This document shows, one piece after another, positions 9,520-17,849 of a stretch of DNA of 64,000 nucleotides (within the stretch, counting starts at the first letter, position 1; each line of letters begins with the position of its first letter). Both the position numbers and the translations under genes were made by a program. Below the pieces are notes generated by a model. It made no database searches. It was not told the DNA's origin and saw nothing but the letters and a program-made list of their open reading frames with translations. The stretch is from Henningerozyma blattae CBS 6284 (Eukaryota > Ascomycota > Saccharomycetes > Saccharomycetales > Saccharomycetaceae): positions 186,001 to 250,000 of the forward strand of contig NC_020194.1 of NCBI RefSeq assembly GCF_000315915.1. The letters run 5' to 3'.

Positions 9520-11070
9520 ATGCAAAATATTATCACCCAAGTATCAGAAACCTCAACACCAGGTTTAGCAAATCAATTATATGCCAACCAAACTAATACT
9601 ACCGGAACTGATACAGGGACTGATTCTACTAATCCATATGTCCAGCAAGATCCTAATTATGAGGACCCAAATGAGGACTTGGAATCCTATGGAAACTCAC
9701 TAATTCATTTAAATATTCAGGAAGTTCATTATTTCATTACAAGAGATCAACTAATGGCATTACCTGAGTCATTATTACTGTGTCTTTTCCCCTCCGGTGT
9801 ATTCCTCGATCGAAACGGCCAAATAATTACAAATTTGACACCTAATGATGAAGTTTACATCACTGATTTCCCTCCCCAATGTTTTGAATATATCATGGAT
9901 GTTTATAAAATTGCCTTTGACGATTTAATTAATTTTCCTGTGGATTCTTACTTCATTTATAATAATAAGAATTTATTTCCTACAAGACAAGAATTCTTGC
10001 CATTTGGCAATGAACAAGGTCAAACTCAACAAAATGGTAATGGTCAAGATATATTACATGAGTATCCAACCATCATTGTATTAAGAGAGGATTTAGATTA
10101 TTATTGTGTTCCTAAATGTTCATTTAAATTTGATTTCTTAGATAATCAATCTAATCCAAATATTCAAAATAATGATGATGCAAAGGACGAGTTATTGCAA
10201 CATATTATGGTTCTTTTAAAAGAAGCAGCAGGTAGTTATCTTGTTTCCAAGACTTCCATTTTTGAAGGTTTAAATTCTTCTAATAAATTAAAAATTTCAA
10301 AAGATTCATCACAATCACAAAATCATAATAAATTAGGTGCTGCTGAACAACATTTGATGAATATGTTATGTTCTTCAGGGTTTTCTAAAGATTCACAATG
10401 GGCTAATAGAACTCAAGAACAACACAAGACTGTTATTAGTTCGTTATCTTTGTGTAGATTGAACAATGAAACTACTGAGCAATTTAGAACAAGTTTTAAT
10501 GAGTCAATTGAAAATTATGATTTATCTACAAAGAATTCAACCCCTGCTGCATTAAGTGCAAATTCAAGTACAGAAACTAGTAGTGAAACTAATAGTATAT
10601 CCAATAGAAACTCCATACCCAAGGATAGTATATTAAGTGGGCAAGTTAATGATGTTTTATTATCTACCGATAATGATGATGACGATGATGATAATAATAA
10701 TGGAATAAACAAGAAAAAAAACAGTAGTTCTAAAATAAAACCTAAATCTCATGCATCACAGCAACGTCTATTAAATAGAAATCCTAAATTATATGATCTT
10801 ATTCCTAAGCCTGACATTAACCCAAAATTACTGTTGTTCTGGAGAAAGCCTGCAAGAAAATGTTGGTGGAGTGAAGAAGATATAGAACTACAAGTACCAA
10901 TTTATGGCCATTGGAAAGCTACAGTTGAAAGCGTATCCAAGAAAACATCAATTCCACAATTTATATTAACAGATATTCATGAAAATGACGTTACTAATTT
11001 ACTAATACCTGTTCGATTACATATTCGTAGAGTTTGGACCTTAGAATTAAACGTGGTTGGCGTACAGTAA
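9520..11070 (+). CDS. WHI2: Whi2 stress-response / phosphatase cofactor
   Basis: 516 residues (S. cerevisiae Whi2 is about 486). The BTB/POZ-like core at about residues 60-155 includes the Whi2-typical LESYGNSLIHLNIQEVHYFI and LFPSGVFLDRNGQIIT. The C-terminus LLLFWRKPARKCWW and VPVRLHIRRVWTLEL-type segments are also diagnostic. In S. cerevisiae Whi2 acts with the plasma-membrane phosphatases Psr1/Psr2 in the general stress response, in TORC1 restraint under low amino acids, and in mitophagy. Low-complexity spacers (Ser/Asn, and an Asp run near 385) account for the extra length. The start ATG is at 9520. The gene is followed by TOM6, as on S. cerevisiae chromosome XV (with one gene lost between). 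Confidence 0.97.
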   Translation: MQNIITQVSETSTPGLANQLYANQTNTTGTDTGTDSTNPYVQQDPNYEDPNEDLESYGNSLIHLNIQEVHYFITRDQLMALPESLLLCLFPSGVFLDRNGQIITNLTPNDEVYITDFPPQCFEYIMDVYKIAFDDLINFPVDSYFIYNNKNLFPTRQEFLPFGNEQGQTQQNGNGQDILHEYPTIIVLREDLDYYCVPKCSFKFDFLDNQSNPNIQNNDDAKDELLQHIMVLLKEAAGSYLVSKTSIFEGLNSSNKLKISKDSSQSQNHNKLGAAEQHLMNMLCSSGFSKDSQWANRTQEQHKTVISSLSLCRLNNETTEQFRTSFNESIENYDLSTKNSTPAALSANSSTETSSETNSISNRNSIPKDSILSGQVNDVLLSTDNDDDDDDNNNGINKKKNSSSKIKPKSHASQQRLLNRNPKLYDLIPKPDINPKLLLFWRKPARKCWWSEEDIELQVPIYGHWKATVESVSKKTSIPQFILTDIHENDVTNLLIPVRLHIRRVWTLELNVVGVQ

Positions 11071-11713
11071 GAATTTTTTTTTTTTGGCATGGTTGTTCTT
11101 TACTTAATTAGAGGAAATTAAAAAAAATAATATAAAATTAAATAAAATAAAATAAAATAAAATTAAAAAAAAATAAATTCAACGGCTTTATTCAACTTAC
11201 ATTTCTTTGCCTGTTTTTTTTATTTTCATTTCCGTTTTTTTTTTGTTTTCACGTTTGAATTTTATGTTTCTTTTATCTTATGTTATTGTATTATCTATTG
11301 AAGTTATTTTTTTTTTATTTTTTTATTTTTTTATTTTTTTTTTTAATATTCATTTCTTCCCAAATTGACGTCAATTTGAGAATGTATATATATATATATA
11401 TATAATACTTGTTTTAATGTAATTTGCTATTTATACCTCTCTTTCTTTTTTTTACCTTTAATCTTCATACGTTGGTTTGTAACCACCCAATGTAGTACCT
11501 TTTACCCTTTTTTTAGTAAATTTTTTATATATCACGTGACTGCTGTTTATTCTCCCTATAATCAAATTCAGGAAAAGAAATCTGATATAACTTTAAAAAA
11601 ATATTACAAAACGTGTCTTCAAAGGGAGTTGGATAATAATAATAAAGCATCGATACAAGACCTAATCGCACCTATCGAAAAAGCATACATACACGTATAA
11701 TACTCATTTACAA
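11071..11713. other. TOM6 promoter region
   Basis: Very AT-rich, with T-tracts at 11300-11345 and a TA dinucleotide run at about 11386-11403. A Cbf1/E-box core, ATCACGTGAC, has its CACGTG at 11533-11538, about 180 bp upstream of TOM6. No gene seen. Confidence 0.5.
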
Positions 11714-11920
11714 ATGTCAGAAGGTTTATTTGCTGGTGCTGGTGCCACATTAGGTGGTGAACAAAAGAAAATTGCTGGTAATGGCAAATCTAAAGTTTCC
11801 AAGATTGAAGAATTCAAAAAGACACCTCTATATACAGTTTTGCTTAACGGTGGCCTATTTATTGCAGGTGTTGTATTGATTCAATCGCCTATAATGGATA
11901 TGTTGGCTCCACAATTATAA
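11714..11920 (+). CDS. TOM6: Tom6, small subunit of the mitochondrial outer-membrane translocase
   Basis: 68 residues (S. cerevisiae Tom6 is 61). A Gly/Ala-rich N-terminus is followed by the conserved FKKTPLYTVLLNGGLF, a single tail-anchor membrane segment (about 42-60), and the C-terminal IQSPIMDMLAPQL, which is nearly invariant in yeast Tom6. Tom6 stabilises the TOM40 channel complex and its association with Tom22. The start ATG is at 11714. Position between WHI2 and DBP5 matches S. cerevisiae chromosome XV. Confidence 0.97.
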   Translation: MSEGLFAGAGATLGGEQKKIAGNGKSKVSKIEEFKKTPLYTVLLNGGLFIAGVVLIQSPIMDMLAPQL

Positions 11921-12301
11921 TCTGTGTATAAGAAAGGAGTATCATCATGTATATAATACACGCATAAATATATATAGATATGTTTAAAGCTTTTTTAGAA
12001 AAAAAACTAAAAAAATATTAAAAAAATATTAAAAAATTAAAAATTAAAAAGAAAATTAGGTAAATGAATTAATAGATTAAAAGTGGGAGATCAAAGATAA
12101 ATTAGTGTAGTAAATATAGAAAATAAAGTACAGTCGAATCTTTGAGTAAAAAGCTTTTGGAATTCGAATAGCGTTTTATAAGGGTTGATAAAATCAAGGG
12201 TAAAATGCTAAACAAATTGTAGTACAGTAAAGCAAATCGAAGTACAATAAAGCATATTAAGGCATATTAATTGAAGTACAGTAAATCAGATTTTGGCAAA
12301 A
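11921..12301. other. Convergent spacer TOM6 / PMP3 with short direct repeats
   Basis: AT-rich 3' flanks of two convergent genes. A degenerate direct repeat, AGTACAGTAAAGCA, occurs at about 12221, 12241 (AGTACAATAAAGCA) and 12275, with a related AAGTACAGT near 12128. It lies in what would be the PMP3 3' UTR. No gene seen. Confidence 0.5.
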
Positions 12302-12582
12302 CTAACATTCAGACATGACAATGTATAAAGCATATAGCATACCTGGGAAAAAGACACAGATAGTCAAAACAATGTCGACGATACAGGCAGTACCCCAACC
12401 TTTAACTAAAAAGACAGATACTGGTGGTAAAAATATAGCTAGTTAAAAAAAGAAAAAACGAGTCAATGCAGTCCCAAAGACACCAATTGTTAGTAACATC
12501 ATCTTCAATAAATAAAAAGTATTTAAATCGTATCATTCTATAGCATACCTAAAATAAGGTTAATGATTTTAGAACCTTCCAT
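12302..12582 (-). CDS. PMP3: Pmp3-type membrane proteolipid, two exons
   Basis: Reconstructed by hand. Exon 1 is 12582-12549 (ATG, codons 1-11 and the first base of codon 12); exon 2 is 12438-12302, ending in TAG. The spliced frame gives 56 residues, starting MEGSKIINLILAIFLPPVSV and continuing with GWGTACIVDIVLTI and FFPGMLYALYIV. These are the hallmarks of the Pmp3/UPF0057 family of two-membrane-span proteolipids (S. cerevisiae Pmp3 is 55 residues). Pmp3 sits in the plasma membrane, limits hyperpolarisation and cation sensitivity, and tracks phosphoinositide/sphingolipid regulation. The S. cerevisiae gene is, to my knowledge, intronless and lies on chromosome IV next to MTH1. Here it sits between TOM6 and DBP5, the sister region on chromosome XV. 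A TATATAAAG box precedes it at 12704-12696. Confidence 0.93.
12439..12548 (-). other. Spliceosomal intron in PMP3 (110 nt)
   Basis: The 5' splice site is G/GTATGC at 12548-12543 (the usual yeast hexamer is GTATGT). The branch point is a perfect TACTAAC at 12495-12489. The 3' splice site, after a T-rich tract, is AACTAG ending at 12439. Removal joins codon 12 (G + CT = Ala) in frame. Without splicing the frame stops just after the 5' splice site. Confidence 0.92.
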
Positions 12583-13403
12583 TGTGAATATATTTATGAG
12601 TTGTTATGTAGCTTGGTGAAATTTATTGTTGTTTGTTTTAGTATACTTTTTTTTTCAAATATCAAAAACTAGTTTATAAACGAAGTTTACATTAGCTTTA
12701 TATACCAAGGAGGTTTTTTTTAATTCAAGTGTTTATATAGTCCGTTTTTGTCAAGATCTAAACATTGGACAAATACGATTACCGATCCCAAATGTGGCGA
12801 TGGCTGAGACGTAATTTTCTAGGTTTTCCCATTTGAATATTCAATAAATTACCAATAAAATTTCCAGGAATTTTTTTTCATTAAATTGCTAATAAATTTT
12901 TAAAGAATTCTCACATGCGGTTTCCTGATTCAGTAAAGTACCGAACATTCTGTGCCGTGACAGAAAACAAAAATAACCCGGACACGCCCCGAGAAAACCC
13001 CGGAAGGCGGCGGAGAAAATAAAAAAGGCCGCCGGAGATGCCGGAAATGGTGTTTAGGCAAATAACGATGAGGTAAAAACAAGGTTAAAATAATCTATCT
13101 AAAGATAAAGAGATAAAACAGGTCAAGGAGTGTTTAGATAAGCCAAGGTATTTTATTATTGATATACTCCTTTGGGCGTGCGGCTGAGCAATTGAATGGC
13201 TGAGATTAGAAATAAGATGCTATAGATAGAAAGATTGTAGATATATAGGGTAATTGTAATTGTAAATAAATAAAAGAGTACATACAGTTAAAAGAGGGGG
13301 TGGGTGATGTGGTGAAAGGGTTAAGGGGGTAGGTACTAAGGAGGTGTTCCTGGCCAGTCTGTCACATATATTCGAATGTTTATGCTGGGGTAGTCAAGCA
13401 TTC
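12583..13403. other. PMP3 promoter region with a GC-rich patch
   Basis: Region upstream of PMP3 and downstream of DBP5. The TATA box TATATAAAG is at 12704-12696 (minus strand). A GC-rich patch at about 12975-13050 carries CGG/CCG-type elements and the inverted pair GGCGGC (13006-13011) / GCCGCC (13028-13033), which could bind zinc-cluster regulators. No gene seen. Confidence 0.5.
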
Positions 13404-14900
13404 TTATTCTTTTAATACTTTCTTGACGATTTTTTCAACTTCATCCCAATCATCAGTTGGGACTCTAGTCATTTCGATATTACCGAAGTATTTTTGGATG
13501 TTATTTAGGATGATGTATGATTCTCTGTTGTGTACAAAGGAGATAGCCACCCCTGTTCTTCCGAATCTACCAGTTCTACCAATTCTATGGATATAAGTGG
13601 CAGGGTCAGCTTGTCCGTTCTTTGTTGTAGGTAAGTCGTAGTTGACCACCATTGAAACAGTAGGGATATCAATACCACGAGCCAAGACGTTAGTGGTGAT
13701 CAAAACTTTGGATTTACCTTCTCTGAAATCATCGATCAAACGATCTCTATCTTGTGTTTGTAAGTCACCATGTAAGATTGAGACTTGATGGCCTTCGTTT
13801 TTCAATTTCCCGTATAAAAGATTAGCAGTGTTTTTAGTCGCAACAAAGATGATAGAGGACCCAATGGTTAACAGACCATATAATTCACAAAGAACTTCGA
13901 ATTTATGGTTTTCATTGTTACAATCCATATACAATTGCTTAATAGCACTCACATTGACTTCGTTATTTTGTAATTCCAAAACATTTGCATTTGGTACAAC
14001 TCTCTTAGCATAAGTCTTGACTTTTTCATCAAAAGTGGCAGAGAATAAAACCAATTGAGTGGTCTTTGGTAAGATTTTCTTCACACGTAAACATTGGTCA
14101 CTCAACCCTTGCATATCCAACATGTTATCAGCTTCATCTAATACAAACACTTTGATATGTTTTGTTTGAATCATCTTTCTACGGATTAAATCCAACACTG
14201 TACCTGGAGTACCCACAATGATATTAGCTTGGATTTCTTGGTTCTTACCATAAGATTCTGGGACGACCAAATGGTTTGTAATTTCAGTGAATTTACCCAT
14301 TTCTTGGATAACTTCTAAAGTTTGTCTTGCCAATTCTCTTGTAGGAGCCAAACAAATTGCTTGTGGAATTTGAGGACCCAATTGAAGGTCTACACGAGAT
14401 AGCATGGCCAAGGAGAATGCAGCAGTCTTACCAGTACCTGATTGAGATTGTGCAATCATATTTTTAGGTGGATCATGTAATAACAATGGCAAGGCATGTT
14501 CTTGGATCTTGGAAGGTTTTTGAAACTTCATGGCATAAAGACCTTTCAATAGGTTTGGGTGTAAACCTAATTCTTCAAAAGATTTAACCGAATGTAATGG
14601 AGAATTTGGATCGGCTTGTAAATCCACAAGTTTCACTTTAACTTCGTAAGTTGATTTTAATAAATTTGTATCAGGGTTAACTCTTTCATCAGTTGCAGCT
14701 TTTTTCTCCTCAGAGTTTTCTTGTACAGTCTTTTCAGATTCCTTTGGTTCTTCTTCTTTAACTTCTTTGGAAACTTCTTTAACGTCTTTTGTAGTTTCTT
14801 TTACGTCTTTTGAAACTTCTACCTTTGAATCTTTAGAAGTAGATTCTTTTAGTTTCAAATTCGACAACAATTCGGAAGGATCTTCAATAGGATCCGACAT
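13404..14900 (-). CDS. DBP5: Dbp5 DEAD-box mRNA-export helicase
   Basis: 498 residues (S. cerevisiae Dbp5 is 482). An N-terminal Lys/Glu/Val-rich low-complexity region (about 1-75) is followed by the helicase core: Q-motif region (KFQKPSKIQEHALP), Walker A AQSQSGTGKT (about 150-159), PTRELA, DEAD (about 254-257), SAT, and HRIGRTGRFGR (about 436-446). The core matches Dbp5/DDX19 throughout. Dbp5 is activated by Gle1-InsP6 at the cytoplasmic face of the nuclear pore, where it strips export factors from mRNA; it also acts in translation termination. Codon use is more biased than in neighbours (TTG, TCT, GGT), as expected for a well-expressed gene. The start ATG is at 14900. Confidence 0.98.
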   Translation of the reverse strand: MSDPIEDPSELLSNLKLKESTSKDSKVEVSKDVKETTKDVKEVSKEVKEEEPKESEKTVQENSEEKKAATDERVNPDTNLLKSTYEVKVKLVDLQADPNSPLHSVKSFEELGLHPNLLKGLYAMKFQKPSKIQEHALPLLLHDPPKNMIAQSQSGTGKTAAFSLAMLSRVDLQLGPQIPQAICLAPTRELARQTLEVIQEMGKFTEITNHLVVPESYGKNQEIQANIIVGTPGTVLDLIRRKMIQTKHIKVFVLDEADNMLDMQGLSDQCLRVKKILPKTTQLVLFSATFDEKVKTYAKRVVPNANVLELQNNEVNVSAIKQLYMDCNNENHKFEVLCELYGLLTIGSSIIFVATKNTANLLYGKLKNEGHQVSILHGDLQTQDRDRLIDDFREGKSKVLITTNVLARGIDIPTVSMVVNYDLPTTKNGQADPATYIHRIGRTGRFGRTGVAISFVHNRESYIILNNIQKYFGNIEMTRVPTDDWDEVEKIVKKVLKE

Positions 14901-15838
14901 TTTTATTATTATTTATATATTATAGAAGTAAGTGGATTGGCGTGGGTTGGAGGATCTACGACAATACACAGCAATTGAGTATCATTGTTATAACTTAATC
15001 TTGTTATAGATTTCTATATATGTATTATTATTATTATTATTAATATTATACAAATTTACGAAACGCATTTAGAACTAGCGATGAAATTTCAGGAAAAAAA
15101 AAGAAAAGAAAAAAAAAAAAAAAAAATAACAGAAAAATAATGGCCAAAAATTTTAAAAGTGAAATTTGTGACACATAATAATAATTGAATGGTAAAAGGC
15201 TGTTTTCAAATAAATGAATTAACTAAATACCAGAAAATGGTATGATAAAGCTCGCTCTGATATGTTTAATGAAACTTGAATAGTTAAGCGTCGTAAAAGA
15301 ATTCAATTCAAACAAACAAAGAAGAAACTGGGCAAATATATTAGAGTAAATCAAAGAAAAAAAAAAAAAAAAAAAAAAAACAGTGTTGCAAAGAATAAAA
15401 CAAGCAAATTTCTTGGAATACCAGCATGTAACTCAAACGTTTCCCATTACCAATTCAACTAGAAACACAAATTACGGGAAATGCAGCCATTGGTGCACAA
15501 AAATTTATCCACATTTCCGATTGTGGCAATTCTGCATGTGCATTGTGTTGGTTGCAGTTCCGGTTCTTGTTCCCCTGGCCCGCCACAGAAACAGCGCGGG
15601 GCAGGTATCTCAACTTATCCCGGCGGTGACAGATATGTATTATATAACAATAATGATAAAATATGGATGGCTTGATAATGAATATGATTAAGTATAGAGT
15701 ATATAAGGTAGTACTATTATATATATGTATATATATGAAGTAAATTGATGGTGTATGATAGTTTATCAACTTGTATGGGGAAAAGTAGTCACCTGGCTAG
15801 GCCCGCTTGCACAGGTGGGACTGTTTAATGTGTAAAAG
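14901..15838. other. DBP5 promoter region
   Basis: Upstream of DBP5 and downstream of the leftward gene at 15839-16447. It holds A-tracts (15110-15126; 24 A at about 15357-15380) and a GC-richer patch at 15530-15630. Short open stretches in the patch lack a credible ATG or any recognisable protein. No gene called. Confidence 0.45.
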
Positions 15839-16447
15839 TTAAAAGTTTAACGTGTTTGGATCATCAGGAGTCCAATTCAATCCCAAGAGTTGATAAAGTT
15901 CTGATTGGCAATGGGACCAAACAATGGCTTTTTCTTGTCTTGTCAATTTGCCCATATAATTGCAATGTAGTAATTTCCAATTGGCAAATTCCAAACACCT
16001 TTTTTTGTAATTTAGATTACATTGATTTTCAATGGCCAAGTTCAATAGATAATTGTCCACTATATGCTTGGTGTCTGCATTTATAGCAAGAGATCTGATA
16101 AACGAATATTGCGCTACTGTCAATCTATAATCATGCGATATGGAGGTGCATTCCTTATATATATCACTTCCCGCTAATAATGCAGGTATCAGAGCCACTG
16201 CACTTGACGTAGAATTCATGTCATCAGAAACATGTGTATTATCTTTAGAATCACTTGGATGTAAAGAACCTGGTAGTCGTTGTAAAAGCAATTCTGCCCT
16301 TTGGCAATTGATAGCCCAATCGGCCAAGGGAACGTTTGTAGCAGAAAAGAATGTATAGTCATTACCGGACATTTTTGTATCTGTGGAACGGTGATGATGA
16401 CGAGTACATGAATCTCTGAAGTGTGAATGTGGCTGCGGAGCACGCAT
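15839..16447 (-). CDS. Unrecognised protein, about 177-202 aa
   Basis: An ATG at 16447 gives 202 residues; a second in-frame ATG at 16372 (MSGNDYTFF) gives 177. The first 25 residues are His/Arg-rich and look less protein-like, so the internal start is plausible. The protein is soluble-looking, without a signal peptide or membrane span. It has a mixed helical C-terminal half rich in Cys, Asn and Tyr (CNLNYKKRCLEFANWKLLHC; then a conserved-looking WSHCQSELYQLLGLNW). I do not recognise the family. In S. cerevisiae the space between DBP5 and ETT1 holds STD1/MTH1, RAT1, RSB1 and others, none of which fits. The open frame over 600 bp and the ordinary amino-acid composition favour a real gene. It could be a fast-evolving or ancestral gene lost from S. 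cerevisiae. Confidence 0.6.
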   Translation of the reverse strand: MRAPQPHSHFRDSCTRHHHRSTDTKMSGNDYTFFSATNVPLADWAINCQRAELLLQRLPGSLHPSDSKDNTHVSDDMNSTSSAVALIPALLAGSDIYKECTSISHDYRLTVAQYSFIRSLAINADTKHIVDNYLLNLAIENQCNLNYKKRCLEFANWKLLHCNYMGKLTRQEKAIVWSHCQSELYQLLGLNWTPDDPNTLNF

Positions 16448-16496
16448 TGCTAAATAATGATGCGTGGATTGACGACAAAAACCAATTTTTTCTTAT

Positions 16497-16940
16497 AGAT
16501 CCTTCAGGATCTGGATCGTAAAGTCTCATATATATATCTATAAGAGACTTTATAATATATATGTGTGTTTACGTGCGTATATGCGTGGGTCGGTAGGTGG
16601 GTGGATGTGTATGTGGATAGTTATAAAAAGGTACTTGCTCCACCAGGTCTAACCTACGGAAAAACTACAGAGTCTTTAGAGAACCCTATGCGGCTCAACC
16701 TCGGAAGGTTGTTGTCCGACGTTCGTCACAGGCAACGGTCGTTCTTTATACCCATTACCTCGGAACACACTGCTCCGATCAGGTAGTCGTCCCGACACAC
16801 GGCAACCCCCGGATTAATGTTTTTCCGGGGTACTCTAGATCTAAGAAAATCGGAAATACAATTGGCTTGTTGGGAAGAAAAAACTGTGGGGGGGTCGATC
16901 TGTTTTTCCACCGCATTCTCCAATACGGCCGCGTATTGCA
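16497..16940. ncRNA. Possible structured RNA: hairpin-dense, GC-richer intergenic segment
   Basis: Six strong inverted repeats occur in 440 bp: 16497-16512 (AGATCC/GGATCT, loop TTCA); 16519-16552 (9-bp stem TAAAGTCTC/GAGACTTTA); 16696-16711 (CAACCT-CGGA-AGGTTG); 16754-16787 (7 bp including one G-T, a bulge, then 4 bp CGGA/TCCG); 16807-16830 (CCCCGG/CCGGGG); and 16921-16938 (CAATACG-GCCG-CGTATTG). A T5 run on the minus strand at 16629-16625 could be a Pol III stop. I could not match it to RNase P, MRP, SRP, U or telomerase RNA. The strand is undecided. It may instead be DNA-level palindromes in a promoter region. Confidence 0.3.
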
Positions 16941-17849
16941 ATTGTATATTATCCGTTTTGGACGCCAAGGTTTTTCCGATCTAGTCATGGATTTTTCTTC
17001 AGTCTTGAATTGTTCCAGAGAGAAATAGCCGTATATGCATAGGGTGTCTATTGTATTGTGCATTGAAAAGGGGAGAATTAGTATACGGAAAAATAAGGAA
17101 CGTATTGATTTTCCTGGTTGTATGGCACTTGTTTTGAAGTGGAAATTTATGTATTTTTTTTCCTTTCTTCCTTTTAATTCCGATTATCATTAAATTTGTG
17201 GTAGCATTGTCATCACTAAACATAGTAGTCGTTGCCTATTGGCCAAATTGAAATGGTAGGAACAATTAAACCCACAACATGGTATTTTATTGATTTCTCC
17301 TCAATTGTATAAAAAAACTCAATGTGAAAACTTGAATATAACAACCTTATATTGTTTTTTCCGTTGTTTTAGGTTTTTATTTCTTTTATATGTTGTTCTT
17401 TGTCTCAGAAACATAATGGCATACTATTCATACCTCATTTGTTATTGCTTTGTTTCCTACTTGCGCCTCACCTCGTTGTAGCCAAAAGCACGTCGTCTCG
17501 GCTTTATCATTCCCGTTCGGCCCTGTGGGGAGGGGCGTTAATTATTATTTTTTTATACTATTCTTTTCTTCAAAGATGATGGACAATAGAACAATTCTAG
17601 GATATTTGAAAATCCCTTGAAAAATAAATGCCAAGTAAAATAGAATAAAATAAAATACGCTAAAACAAAATAAAACAATAATAACAATAATAAGACTTAC
17701 TGGAATATATATTCATTTGTATACAACAGTACATGTATTTTCAACACTATAATTTGCTTACAAAACAATAGCTACTTATAATTTAAAAAAGATAAAAAAA
17801 AAAAAAAAAAAAAAAACAATATAATAATAATCAAAATCATCAATTGCAA
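16941..17849. other. GPT2 upstream region
   Basis: AT-rich region leading to GPT2, with an A-tract just before the start (about 17797-17815). Short minus-strand frames at 16726-17223 lack convincing starts. A TACTAAT on the minus strand near 17079 has no paired 5' splice site that would build a credible gene. Nothing else seen. Confidence 0.4.

Noticed and set aside
15383..15691. 102-codon plus-strand frame in the DBP5 promoter region
   Set aside because: Starts with GTG, which is not a normal yeast start; the internal ATG version (15481) is a 64-residue unrecognisable peptide.
16726..17223. Minus-strand frames that could make a short protein, possibly spliced via TACTAAT near 17079
   Set aside because: The longest frame lacks an ATG and has an in-frame stop just upstream; the branch point is imperfect and no paired 5' site gives a recognisable protein. 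The hairpins explain the region better.
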